Part shown: positions 51,332 through 59,550 of the stretch, piece after piece
Layout of the letters: each line of letters opens with the position of its first letter
Position numbering within the stretch: position 1 is the stretch's first letter
Assembly: GCF_005870025.1 (NCBI RefSeq)
Contig: NZ_VATA01000041.1
Location: 1-64,000, forward strand
From: Poseidonocella sp. HB161398
Lineage (GTDB): Bacteria > Pseudomonadota > Alphaproteobacteria > Rhodobacterales > Rhodobacteraceae
DNA length: 64,000 nucleotides
Reading direction: 5' to 3'
The notes under the pieces: model-generated
Database searches by the model: none
The model's input: the letters and a program-made list of their open reading frames with translations, nothing else
Told to the model about the DNA's origin: nothing
Program-made: the position numbers and the translations under genes

Positions 51332-51626
51332 AGCCCCACCCCCGGGTCGAAATTCCATGGACGACGAGATGAAGTTAATAGGCAGGGCAGGCACCCCGTG
51401 ACAACTGCCATGCCGGTAAGCGCTCCCACCGAAGAGGGGCGGATCGAGGCCAGCCGGATCGAGCGGGCTGGGGCGGCAAGAGCCACCGGGACGGGTGCCT
51501 GAACTCCGTCCGCACGGACTGCAGGCCGCGTCAGCCTGCCGCATTATTGCGGAATTGACGATTCACCCCCGGAAAGAACAGCGCGGAATCGAGGGCGGCG
51601 ACAGACCAGCCCCGAAAGGATGCCTA

Positions 51627-51890
51627 ATGACCACGACCACCAAGACCGGCAAGCGCAAGACGAAAGCTCAGCGCCGGGAGCGCTACGGACGCGAGGTGAG
51701 CATGGCCCATGACGAAGCCGTGCTCGCCACCCCGTGCCCGACCTGCTTCGCTGCAGCGGGCGAGCGCTGCACTTGGCCGAATGTCGGCGGGAGCAGCCAT
51801 GCCCACAAGGCGCGGCACGACCTCTGGAAAGCAGCGCCCGACGCCCCCGCGCAGCGCGTCACGCTCTCCACGCCGCCCTGGGCGGCCTGA
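51627..51890 (+). CDS. Phage zinc-finger-like protein
   Basis: 87 residues from ATG 51627, after AAAGGA. The N-terminus is basic. Cys-rich motif CPTCFAAAGERC (37-48) followed by HAHKARH (59-65) suggests one zinc site of the C-x2-C-x8-C...H type seen in small phage and actinobacterial DNA-associated proteins. It lies just upstream of the methyltransferase gene. Function unknown. Confidence 0.6.
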   Translation: MTTTTKTGKRKTKAQRRERYGREVSMAHDEAVLATPCPTCFAAAGERCTWPNVGGSSHAHKARHDLWKAAPDAPAQRVTLSTPPWAA

Positions 51891-51926
51891 ACAGCGCTCC
51901 ACACCACGATCAGCAGGAAAGCCACC

Positions 51927-53237
51927 ATGAACCAGCACGTCGCCATCCGACGTTCCCTGTCCGAGATTGTCGAGGAATACGACGCCAAGAACGCCGCGAT
52001 CGCGGCCGAGCTGGCGGCCACCGAAGAGCGTATCCGCGCGCTGAACACGGCCGTGAGCATTGAGGGCAACTACAATGAGCTGTCCTTGCCGCGCCTGCCG
52101 GGCCAGCGGGATCTTTCCCGCGCGCTGCTGACCTCCGCCTGGCGCTGCGCCCGCACGGGCCTGAATGTCGACCGGGTTGCCGGCAGCATCGACCGCAAGC
52201 GCATCGACATGAAGCTCAAGGAGATGCCCGCCTTCACGCTGGCGAACATCCGCGACATCCTCGGCGATTTCATCGCGGCGCCGCGGTATCATGTCCTGAA
52301 AGGGTTGGCCGAGGTCTTCTGCAACCTCGACCCGGCGTTCAAGTCGCACGACAAGATGAAAGTCGGCGTCAAGGGCCTGCCCAAGCGCGTGATCCTCTCC
52401 GGCTTCGGCGAGTGGGACGGCTATGGCCGCGAGAAGGTGCAGGACATCCTTCGCGCCATGTCGGCCCTCGAGGGAAATCCCGAGCCGAGCTTCGAGGACC
52501 TGCGGGCCCTGTCGAAAGGCAAGCATCCGACCGCCGAGGACGCCATCCACGGCGTCTGGTGCAAGAAGTACCAGAACGGCAACGCGCACCTCTACTTCGC
52601 GCCGGAGACGCTGCTCACGGTCAACCGCGCCCTGGCCGAGTTCTATGGCGAGGTGCTGCCCGACAGCCCCGAGGCCGCGGCCGAGAAGGCCAAGGCGACC
52701 GGAACGGCAGTCTCGAAGGACCTGCAGTTCTACCCGACGCCCCAGCGCGTGGTCGACACGCTGATGCGCGAGTACGGCGACATGACCGGCTACCGCGTGC
52801 TCGAACCCTCCTGCGGCACCGGCAACATCATGGACGCGCTGCGCGCCAAGGGCGCCAAGGTGCTCGGCATCGAGGTCCATGCCGGGCGCGCGGCCAAGGC
52901 CCGGGCCAAGGGCCATGGCGTGCACATCGCCAATTTCCTGCAGGTGCCCGTGCCCGACAGGGACAGCGACCTTTACGATGCGGTCGTGATGAACCCGCCT
53001 TTCGCGGGCAAGCACTATGCCAAGCACGTCCTGCACGCGATCCGGTTCCTCAAGCCCGGCGGCGTGCTGCGGGCGATCCTGCCCGTCACCGCGCGCGAGC
53101 ATGACCTGCTGCCCGCGCCAAAGAGCAACCGCTGGGGCTGGAACGATGCCTGGAAGGATCTGCCCATCGGCAGTTTCCGCGAGGCCGGAACCAACGTGAA
53201 CACGGTGATCTACACCTACACCGCCCCGAAATCCTGA
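51927..53237 (+). CDS. DUF4942-type adenine-specific DNA methyltransferase
   Basis: 436 residues, ATG after AGGAAAGCCACC. The N-terminal ~230 residues resemble DUF4942 (VWCKKYQNGNAHLYFAPETL), a domain often joined to phage methyltransferases. The C-terminal methylase has the SAM motif LEPSCGTGNIMDALR (about 292-306) and the catalytic NPPF (about 355-358) with FLKPGGVLRAILP. It should methylate adenine N6. No restriction enzyme is nearby, so it is an orphan enzyme that may protect phage DNA or affect gene expression. Confidence 0.85.
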   Translation: MNQHVAIRRSLSEIVEEYDAKNAAIAAELAATEERIRALNTAVSIEGNYNELSLPRLPGQRDLSRALLTSAWRCARTGLNVDRVAGSIDRKRIDMKLKEMPAFTLANIRDILGDFIAAPRYHVLKGLAEVFCNLDPAFKSHDKMKVGVKGLPKRVILSGFGEWDGYGREKVQDILRAMSALEGNPEPSFEDLRALSKGKHPTAEDAIHGVWCKKYQNGNAHLYFAPETLLTVNRALAEFYGEVLPDSPEAAAEKAKATGTAVSKDLQFYPTPQRVVDTLMREYGDMTGYRVLEPSCGTGNIMDALRAKGAKVLGIEVHAGRAAKARAKGHGVHIANFLQVPVPDRDSDLYDAVVMNPPFAGKHYAKHVLHAIRFLKPGGVLRAILPVTAREHDLLPAPKSNRWGWNDAWKDLPIGSFREAGTNVNTVIYTYTAPKS

Positions 53238-53339
53238 GTTCCGATAAGGAGCCCTTACCGGACATGGATGGAACGACTAGCCCCCGGCGGTTTCGCCGGG
53301 GAACACCTCCCTTATGCGCCGACACAGGAGAGCATGCAC

Positions 53340-53642
53340 ATGCCGTATGACCGCAACGGGATCGGCCACGCGCCGACCGACACCAGCGCCGCGACCGCGG
53401 CCATGCTGGGCAAGCAGCGCCCCGGACACCTGCGGGACCGGGTGATGCAGGCGCTCGACTGCGCTGGCGGGCCGATGACGGCCGACGAGATCGCCGAGAA
53501 GCTGGGCGTGGACTTCCTGTCCGTCCGGCCCCGGTTGACCGAGCTGAAGGAACGCAAGCGCGTGCGCGACAGCGGAGAGCGCGGACCGAGCCGGAGCGGC
53601 CGACCGTCGATCAAGTGGGAAATCCAGAAGGAAACCGCCTGA
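53340..53642 (+). CDS. Winged-helix DNA-binding protein
   Basis: 100 residues from ATG 53340, nine bases after AGGAG (ATG 53334 is in frame but too near). The second half is a winged helix: MTADEIAEKLGVDFLSVRPR (helix-turn-helix) then LTELKERKRVRDSGERGPSR and a wing strand (PSIKWEI). Similar small MarR/LexA-like wHTH proteins regulate phage genes. A hairpin, CCCCGGCG/CGCCGGGG at 53282-53302, precedes it. It is one candidate for the missing lysogeny regulator. Confidence 0.65.
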   Translation: MPYDRNGIGHAPTDTSAATAAMLGKQRPGHLRDRVMQALDCAGGPMTADEIAEKLGVDFLSVRPRLTELKERKRVRDSGERGPSRSGRPSIKWEIQKETA

Positions 53643-53998
53643 TGGAGCTTCACGAGATCATCACCGCCTGCAATCGCATCGCCACCGTGATCGAGGGCAA
53701 GGGCTGGGTGCGCGGCGAGTGCCGCCTGACCGCCGGGAAATGGGACCACGGCACCTTCTCGGTCTACGCCGCGGCGCATGACGACAGGTATGCGATCTAC
53801 GCCCCGCACAACAAGCACGGTTTCGGCGAGGATCCGGCAGAGCTGCTGGCCGAGATCGAGACCTGGGCCGAAGAGCTGCCGCGCAGGCCGAGCCCCGAGG
53901 ACACCGCTGCCGAGCGCTTCGCCACTGCGGTGGCCGATGCCCGCTCTGCCGGTCTCGACCCCGCCGCGCTGATCGGGCCGCTGCGCGCCGCAGAGTGA
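53642..53998 (+). CDS. Phage hypothetical protein
   Basis: 118 residues, coupled to the winged-helix gene (TGATG). Pattern of strand-rich N-terminus (ATVIEGKGWVRGECRLTAGK ... FSVYAAAHDDRYAIYAPHNK) followed by a helical, acidic end (AELLAEIETWAEELPRRPSP). No family recognised. Confidence 0.65.
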   Translation: MELHEIITACNRIATVIEGKGWVRGECRLTAGKWDHGTFSVYAAAHDDRYAIYAPHNKHGFGEDPAELLAEIETWAEELPRRPSPEDTAAERFATAVADARSAGLDPAALIGPLRAAE

Positions 53999-54066
53999 CC
54001 GTTGCGCTGATCCACATCCTGCCCCTCGCCGCCTGCGCCCTGCTGGCGGCGGCCATCCTCCATTGA
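53995..54066 (+). CDS. Possible 23-residue membrane peptide
   Basis: GTG 53995 overlaps the upstream stop (GTGA) and encodes an almost wholly hydrophobic peptide (VALIHILPLAACALLAAAIL). It fits this phage's overlap style but is very short. Confidence 0.25.
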   Translation: MTVALIHILPLAACALLAAAILH

Positions 54067-54077
54067 GAGAGAGACCC

Positions 54078-55820
54078 ATGAAGCACGCCACCTTCGACAT
54101 CACGCACTTCCCCGTCGCAAAGCTCCACGTCGCTCCCGAGAACCCGCGCTCCGAGGCCAGCGTCGATCCCGCGCAGCTCACGGCGCTGGCCGACAGCATC
54201 GCCGAGAACGGCGTGCTGGTGCCGCTGATCGCCTACGAGCAGGACGGGATGGCCTATGCCGTCTCCGGCGGCCGCCGCACCCGTGCGCTCCACATGATGG
54301 CGGAGGAAGGCTCGCTCGAGGACGGCTTCCTCGTGCCCGTGCGCCTGATCCCGAAGGACGGGGCGGGCGCGGCCGGGTCCACCGAGCAGATTACCCAGCA
54401 GCGGCTTTCCGACCTGGACGAGCTGATGGTCTACAACCAGCCCGGTCTTTCGGCGCTCTCGGACGCGCAGCTCGCCCGCAGGCTGGGCAAGTCGGTGACA
54501 GCGGTGAAGCAGCGCCGCGCGGTGCACAGCCTGCCCGAAGACGTGCTCCAGCTGGTCCTCGACGGCTCGATCAGCGTGGAGCAGGGCTACGGCCTGACCT
54601 ATTTCCGTGAGGACGAGGGCAAGATGCGCGAGCTGGCCGAGACCTGCACGCGCCGCCGCGACCTTGATCTGCAAGACCTGCGCCGCACTTTCGAGAACAG
54701 TCGCCAGGACTGGTCGAAGTCGGCGCTGGCCGCGCTGACGACGCGCGAGGCCTATCTCGAAGCCGGGGGCAAGCTGCAGGAAGACCTATTCGCCGAGACG
54801 AGCTTCATCCTGACGCCCTCGGTGCTGGAAACGCTGGCGCATGTGGCCGGCGAGGCGCGCGTGGAAGTCGAGCACCCCGGCGCGGCGTTCATCCGGTTCG
54901 CCGACGACATCTACGGCAGCACGGCGCCCGACACGCATCCCGGCGTCGACCGGCTGGACGATGCCGAGCGCGAGGAATGGAGCGACATCAGGTTCTCCCG
55001 CTGGCAGCACAACCGCGAGGACGAGCCCGAATGGTTCGCCCGCTACGACGAGCTGGAAGCCAAGGCCGAGCCCTACTGGCCGCCCGAGCTGAAGGCGCTC
55101 CTGGGCGTGGTCTGGGCCTTCGGCTGGTCGGCGAAAGACCCCATCCGGGTCCGCGAGAATTGTCTGCCCGAGGACCGGGAACATCTCCACGAAGCGGGCT
55201 GGCTTCAACGTTCTGAGCGAAATTTTGCCGATTCGAGTCATGACAGCAACACTCACGAGGTCGTGAAGATTCCTGCAAAGCTGGTGGACCAGATCCGACG
55301 GATCAAACTCCACTGTCTGCGCATGCATTTGGCGAAGAAGCCCGACGAGGTTCTTGTCATGTTTGCGCTGCAGCTCGCGAACCCTGTGCTTCCTTGTTGT
55401 AAAAAGGTTTTCCTGACGGATGACAGAGACATCGTCAGCCCCGAGGGGATCGAAGACCAGGTGAGGTCATCTAATGAATGGATGAAGCTTTCTGCCATCG
55501 GCTCGACGGAGGAAGAACTGAGGGTCGCGACCCCTGCGCTGCAGCGAAAGGTTTTGGCAAAGCAGCTTCTTGACCGAATTTCAGACCAATCGGTAAGTAT
55601 GCTGCCATATGCAGAAGACGCGGTGTCCAAGCACCTGTCACTGACAGAGGAGTTCTTCCACGGATACAGAAAGCCTCATCTTATCAGGATGATCCAGGAC
55701 CACACGCCCGCTTCCGAGCGGGATGACGCTGCCCTTGACAGCATGTCCAAGGGCAAGCTCGCAAAGATGGCATCTGATGCATGCCAAGGAGGCAAGGTTT
55801 TCCTGCCGCCTGCCTTTTGA
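54078..55820 (+). CDS. ParB-like nuclease/partition-domain protein
   Basis: 580 residues, ATG after GAGAGAGACCC. The N-terminal ParB domain is clear: VAPENPRSEASVDPAQLTAL, then SGGRRTRALHMM (about 63-74, nucleotide-binding box). A helix-turn-helix follows (QLARRLGKSVTAVKQRRAVH, about 134-153). The middle is rich in Glu and Arg. From about residue 375 codon use changes abruptly to lower GC and the C-terminal 200 residues match no domain I know. ParB-like proteins of this type occur on plasmids and in prophages; here it may act in DNA segregation, replication or regulation. Confidence 0.8.
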   Translation: MKHATFDITHFPVAKLHVAPENPRSEASVDPAQLTALADSIAENGVLVPLIAYEQDGMAYAVSGGRRTRALHMMAEEGSLEDGFLVPVRLIPKDGAGAAGSTEQITQQRLSDLDELMVYNQPGLSALSDAQLARRLGKSVTAVKQRRAVHSLPEDVLQLVLDGSISVEQGYGLTYFREDEGKMRELAETCTRRRDLDLQDLRRTFENSRQDWSKSALAALTTREAYLEAGGKLQEDLFAETSFILTPSVLETLAHVAGEARVEVEHPGAAFIRFADDIYGSTAPDTHPGVDRLDDAEREEWSDIRFSRWQHNREDEPEWFARYDELEAKAEPYWPPELKALLGVVWAFGWSAKDPIRVRENCLPEDREHLHEAGWLQRSERNFADSSHDSNTHEVVKIPAKLVDQIRRIKLHCLRMHLAKKPDEVLVMFALQLANPVLPCCKKVFLTDDRDIVSPEGIEDQVRSSNEWMKLSAIGSTEEELRVATPALQRKVLAKQLLDRISDQSVSMLPYAEDAVSKHLSLTEEFFHGYRKPHLIRMIQDHTPASERDDAALDSMSKGKLAKMASDACQGGKVFLPPAF

Positions 55821-55897
55821 CGGCTTGCAGCCTTCTCCAGCTATCCCTAGTTGTTTGAAATGATCGTGGAATGTTCACGGTTATTAGGCAACTCAAG

Positions 55898-55929
55898 GGG
55901 GATGGCACGCCGCCACCCCCCCCTTTTTT
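55898..55929 (+). terminator. Intrinsic terminator after the ParB-like gene
   Basis: GGGGG-A-TGGC, loop ACGCC, GCCA-CCCCC followed by TTTTTT. It lies 78 bases past the stop, so integrase and the gene before it are likely expressed from their own promoter. Confidence 0.8.
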
Positions 55930-55957
55930 CCCACAGTTGAAGTTGTCTGAGGAAATC

Positions 55958-56182
55958 ATGAAAGCGACAATCGCCAGGGCCGTGACAGAGGCGGTCATGA
56001 ATGCGGCCGCTCGCCATGTATCCACCGTCGAGATACAGAGCACATCCGTTGTCATCAGGATGATGGATCAAACTGTGGCTGATGCGAAGGTATCGGCGGC
56101 TGACAAGGACATTGACACATGGCTGAAACGGTATGACAGCCTCGGCGAGAGGAATACACCGGGTCACAAAGCGGCTGGCTAG
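55958..56182 (+). CDS. Small protein upstream of integrase
   Basis: 74 residues from ATG 55958, after TGAGGA. Helix-rich (ARAVTEAVMNAAARHVSTVE) with a strand pair (IQSTSVVIRMMDQTVADAKV). It overlaps the integrase start by 50 bases in another frame. Its place would suit an excisionase or integrase regulator, but it lacks the usual winged-helix pattern of excisionases. Confidence 0.5.
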   Translation: MKATIARAVTEAVMNAAARHVSTVEIQSTSVVIRMMDQTVADAKVSAADKDIDTWLKRYDSLGERNTPGHKAAG

Positions 56183-57230
56183 CGGCGCCACCGTGATCTA
56201 CCACTATGCTTGGCGCGGTGGCCCGCGCTTCTGGTCGTCGGCAGACGGCCCTATGATGCACGGGCCCGACTACTGGAAAGGCTACCGGGATGCCTGTGCC
56301 TCGCGCAGCCTCTCAAAGGGACGCTTCCGGGAAGTCCTGCGGGCATTCCTGTCCAGCAGGGAGTTTGCAGGCCTCGCCGAGCGTACCAAGAAGGACTACT
56401 CGATCAGCATCTATCACGAGCAGGGCATCGACGCTGCGTTCGGAGATGCGGCGATCGAGATGTTCGACCACCCGCAGGTCAGGCGCGTCGTCTACGGATG
56501 GCGCGACCGCTTTGACAGCGCCAAGGTCGCGGATACCCGCGCCGGGCATCTGGTCGCGATCGTCAACTGGGCGGTGGACAAGAGCTACGTCAAGGCCAAC
56601 CATCTTTCGGGCATGACCAAGCTCTATTCGGCCGACCGGTCAGACATCATCTGGACGCCCGCCGAGCTGGCCCTGTTCCTGCACGGCGATGCGTCCCGCA
56701 AGATTGGCGCTGCGCCGGGCTGGCTGCAGCGCCTGATGGCCACGGCGACCGAGACGGGGCTTCGGCCCGGCGATCTGCACATCCTCTCCCTGGGCCACTT
56801 CCAGGAGACGGGGAATGGCATGCGCATTGTGATCCGGACCCAGAAACGCAAGCGCATGGTCTCGATCCCGGTCACGCCCCGGATGCAGGCGATCTATGAC
56901 GAGACGCCGGCGGACACGCCCGAGGGGCGCGTGCTGCTCAACGGCCGGGGCCAGCCCTACAAGTCGCAGAACGACATGGGGCAGGCGGTCAGCCGCCGCC
57001 GGGACGAATGCAAGATCCGCGAGACCGAGCCTGTTGCGAAGCGGCCCCGGCTCTACGACGCGCGTGGCACGGCGGCGACCCGGCTCTTTGAGGCCGACGC
57101 GACCATGCGCGAGATCGCGACTCACATGGGCTGGTCGATTCAGCATGCCGCGAAGATGATCGAGACCTATGTGGCCATGTCTCCAGACGCATCGGACGGT
57201 CTGCGCGAGAAGCTGGCGCGGGCGATTTGA
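56133..57230 (+). CDS. int: Tyrosine site-specific recombinase (integrase)
   Basis: 365 residues. It inserts and excises the phage at tRNA-Trp. An N-terminal arm-binding part (residues about 10-50, YHYAWRGGPRF) and a SAM-like core domain (AFLSSREFAGLAERTKKDYS, about 71-90) precede the catalytic domain. Active residues are Arg211 (TGLRPGDL), Lys238 or Lys240, Arg311 (LYDARGTAATRL; the usual His of HxxR is Tyr308), Trp334 and nucleophile Tyr346 (IETYV). Its stop is about 110 bases from attR. Confidence 0.93.
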   Translation: MTASARGIHRVTKRLASGATVIYHYAWRGGPRFWSSADGPMMHGPDYWKGYRDACASRSLSKGRFREVLRAFLSSREFAGLAERTKKDYSISIYHEQGIDAAFGDAAIEMFDHPQVRRVVYGWRDRFDSAKVADTRAGHLVAIVNWAVDKSYVKANHLSGMTKLYSADRSDIIWTPAELALFLHGDASRKIGAAPGWLQRLMATATETGLRPGDLHILSLGHFQETGNGMRIVIRTQKRKRMVSIPVTPRMQAIYDETPADTPEGRVLLNGRGQPYKSQNDMGQAVSRRRDECKIRETEPVAKRPRLYDARGTAATRLFEADATMREIATHMGWSIQHAAKMIETYVAMSPDASDGLREKLARAI

Positions 57231-57240
57231 TGGAGGAAAT

Positions 57241-57274
57241 GTAAACCAGAACGGTAAACCAGCCTGTAAACCAG
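57241..57274. repeat. Triple GTAAACCAG array inside attR
   Basis: GTAAACCAG occurs at 57241-57249, 57254-57262 and 57266-57274, spaced 13 and 12 bp, right after the integrase stop. One near-copy lies inside attL (15874). Likely integrase arm-type binding sites. Confidence 0.6.
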
Positions 57275-57340
57275 CGCTCCAAGGAAGTTTTCCACAGGAA
57301 ATTTCCCAAGATGTTTTGCTTTGTTTTCAAGGCTTTGTTT

Positions 57341-57385
57341 TGGCAGGGGCAGCAGGGTTCGAACCCGCGACCTACGGTTTTGGAG
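57341..57385. repeat. attR, 45-bp core identical to attL
   Basis: Identical to 15742-15786. It forms the 3' half of the intact tRNA-Trp gene and was supplied by the phage attP during integration. Confidence 0.95.
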
Positions 57386-57416
57386 ACCGTCGCTCTACCA
57401 GCTGAGCTATACCCCT
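57341..57416 (-). tRNA. trnW: tRNA-Trp (CCA), 3' half phage-derived
   Basis: 76 bases on the minus strand beginning AGGGGTATAGCTCAGCTGGT. The acceptor stem AGGGGTA pairs with TGCCCCT, the D loop is standard, and the anticodon stem ACGGT/ACCGT encloses CTCCAAA with anticodon CCA. The T arm is GCGGG-TTCGAAC-CCTGC, and CCA is encoded. The 5' half is host DNA and the 3' half matches the attachment core. A weak promoter-like pair (TTGCAC at 57513-57518 and AGATAA near 57489, minus strand) lies upstream in host DNA. Confidence 0.97.
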
Positions 57417-57599
57417 ATCCGGCGGATGCTGCGGCGGTGCCGCTGTTCCGCTGACGGGCGGTGGACTGTGCCTCCGCCTGTGGTGGCCTTATCTGGTGCA
57501 GCCCGAGGGTGAGTGCAAGCGGATTCTTCCGGAACCTGGAAAAAATCCGCCGCACCGGCTGCGGTCAGCCGGACGGCCAGCGCCCGGCGGGAAAGGCGG

Positions 57600-59450
57600 T
57601 CAGCCCCGGTCGAGCTGGCTGACGTCGCGCACCGCGCCCTTGGCGGCGGAGGTGGTCAGCGCGGCATAGGCCTTGAGCGCCGAGGACACCTTGCGGGCGC
57701 GCTTCTCTTCCGGCTTCCAGCCCTTCTCGTCGCGCGCCAGGCGGCGGGCGGCCAGGGTCGCGTCATCGACGGCCAGCTGGATTTTCCGGTTCGGGATGTC
57801 GATCTCGATCATGTCGCCTTCCTCGACGAGGCCGATCGTGCCGCCCTCGGCCGCTTCCGGCGAGACATGGCCGATCGAAAGCCCCGAGGAGCCGCCCGAG
57901 AAGCGCCCGTCGGTGACCAGCGCGCAGGCTTTGCCGAGGCCCTTCGACTTCAGGTAGGAGGTCGGGTAGAGCATTTCCTGCATCCCCGGGCCGCCGCGCG
58001 GACCCTCGTAGCGGATCAGCACGATGTCGCCTTCCTTCACCTTGTTCGTCAGGATCGCCGAGACGGCGCTGTCCTGCGATTCGAAGATGCGGGCCGGGCC
58101 GGTGAAGGTCAGGATCGACTCGTCGACGCCCGCGGTCTTCACGATGCAGCCGTCCTCGGCGAGGTTGCCGTAGAGCACGGCCAGGCCGCCATCCTTCGAG
58201 AAGGCATGCTCTGCCTCGCGGATGACGCCGCCCTTGCGGTCGACATCGAGCGTCTCGTAGCGGCGGTCCTGGCTGAAGGCGACCTGGGTCGGCACCCCGC
58301 CCGGCGCGGCGCGGAAGAAGTCGTGGACCGTCTCGGAATTGGTGCGCACCACGTCCCAGCGGTCCAGCGCGTGGGCGAGGCTCTCGGCATGGACCGACCC
58401 CACGGAGGTGTCGAGCAGCCCGGCGCGGTCCAGCTCGCCCAGGATCGCCATGATCCCGCCTGCGCGGTGGACATCTTCCATGTGCACGTCGGATTTCGCC
58501 GGGGCGACCTTGCAGAGCACCGGCACGTGGCGGCTGAGCTTGTCGATGTCGGACATGTCGAACTCGACCTCGCCCTCGACCGCGGCGGCCAGCAGGTGCA
58601 GCACGGTGTTGGTCGAGCCGCCCATGGCGATATCGAGCGTCATCGCGTTCTTGAAGGCCGGCACGGTCGCGATCGAGCGCGGCAGCACGGAGGCGTCGTC
58701 CTGCTCGTAGTAGCGGCGGGCGAGATCGACGACCAGGTGGCCGGCCTCGACGAAGAGCCGCTGGCGGTCGGCATGGGTGGCCAGCGTCGAGCCGTTGCCG
58801 GGCAGCGACAGGCCCAGAGCCTCGGTCAGGCAGTTCATCGAGTTTGCCGTGAACATCCCCGAGCACGAGCCGCAGGTCGGGCAGGCCGAGCGCTCGATCG
58901 TGGCGACATCGGCATCCGAGATGCGGTCATCGGCGGCGGCAACCATCGCGTCGACGAGGTCGAGCGCCTGCTCCTTGCCGTCCTCCCAGACGACCTTGCC
59001 GGCCTCCATCGGGCCGCCGGAGACGAAGACCACGGGGATGTTCAGCCGCATCGCGGCCATCAGCATGCCGGGGGTGATCTTGTCGCAATTGGAGATGCAG
59101 ACCATCGCGTCGGCGCAATGCGCGTTCACCATGTATTCCACGCTGTCGGCGATGATCTCGCGCGAGGGCAGGGAGTAGAGCATCCCGTCATGGCCCATGG
59201 CGATGCCGTCATCGACCGCGATCGTGTTGAACTCCTTGGCGACGCCGCCGGCCTTCTCGACCTCGCGGGCGACCATCTGGCCGAGGTCCTTCAGGTGCAC
59301 ATGGCCCGGAACGAACTGGGTGAAGCTGTTGACGATGGCGATGATCGGCTTGCCGAAATCGTCGTCGGTCATGCCCGTGGCGCGCCAGAGGCCGCGGGCC
59401 CCTGCCATGTTGCGGCCATGGGTACTGGTTCTAGAGCGATACAGGGGCAT
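57600..59450 (-). CDS. ilvD: Dihydroxy-acid dehydratase
   Basis: 616 residues. It converts 2,3-dihydroxy-isovalerate and -methylvalerate to 2-oxo acids in valine and isoleucine synthesis. The Fe-S ligands are visible in [15 protein letters not shown] (Cys ~124) and [20 protein letters not shown] (Cys ~196-200), with [17 protein letters not shown]-type beginning [17 protein letters not shown]. It is divergent from a LysR regulator 100 bases away. Confidence 0.97.
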   Translation of the reverse strand: MPLYRSRTSTHGRNMAGARGLWRATGMTDDDFGKPIIAIVNSFTQFVPGHVHLKDLGQMVAREVEKAGGVAKEFNTIAVDDGIAMGHDGMLYSLPSREIIADSVEYMVNAHCADAMVCISNCDKITPGMLMAAMRLNIPVVFVSGGPMEAGKVVWEDGKEQALDLVDAMVAAADDRISDADVATIERSACPTCGSCSGMFTANSMNCLTEALGLSLPGNGSTLATHADRQRLFVEAGHLVVDLARRYYEQDDASVLPRSIATVPAFKNAMTLDIAMGGSTNTVLHLLAAAVEGEVEFDMSDIDKLSRHVPVLCKVAPAKSDVHMEDVHRAGGIMAILGELDRAGLLDTSVGSVHAESLAHALDRWDVVRTNSETVHDFFRAAPGGVPTQVAFSQDRRYETLDVDRKGGVIREAEHAFSKDGGLAVLYGNLAEDGCIVKTAGVDESILTFTGPARIFESQDSAVSAILTNKVKEGDIVLIRYEGPRGGPGMQEMLYPTSYLKSKGLGKACALVTDGRFSGGSSGLSIGHVSPEAAEGGTIGLVEEGDMIEIDIPNRKIQLAVDDATLAARRLARDEKGWKPEEKRARKVSSALKAYAALTTSAAKGAVRDVSQLDRG

Positions 59451-59550
59451 CGAACCCTCCCTTGGAAACTGGTCGGCGCACCCTATCAGTCTCGAAATCC
59501 CATGGGAAATATATTATTGTGCGCCGATTGGGTCGCTGGAGATATGAAAC

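Larger units (their letters stand above)
15742..57385. mobile_element. Integrated temperate podovirus-like prophage, about 41.6 kb
   Basis: The element is bounded by identical 45-bp repeats, of which the right copy is the 3' half of tRNA-Trp(CCA). A tyrosine integrase gene ends 110 bases from the right repeat. Between the ends are replication and recombination genes, a full T7-type set of structural genes, lysis genes, cargo genes and a ParB-like protein. No essential structural gene looks broken, so the prophage may be inducible. Module order and strands (plus, minus, plus) are given in the summary. Confidence 0.95.

Noticed and set aside
57241-57274. CRISPR-like array of GTAAACCAG repeats
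   Set aside because: Units are only nine bases with 3-4 base spacers, no cas genes; better explained as integrase arm sites.
15742-57385. Gene transfer agent rather than phage
   Set aside because: The particle genes are T7-podovirus type, not the siphovirus-like RcGTA type, and integrase, attachment sites and replication genes are present.
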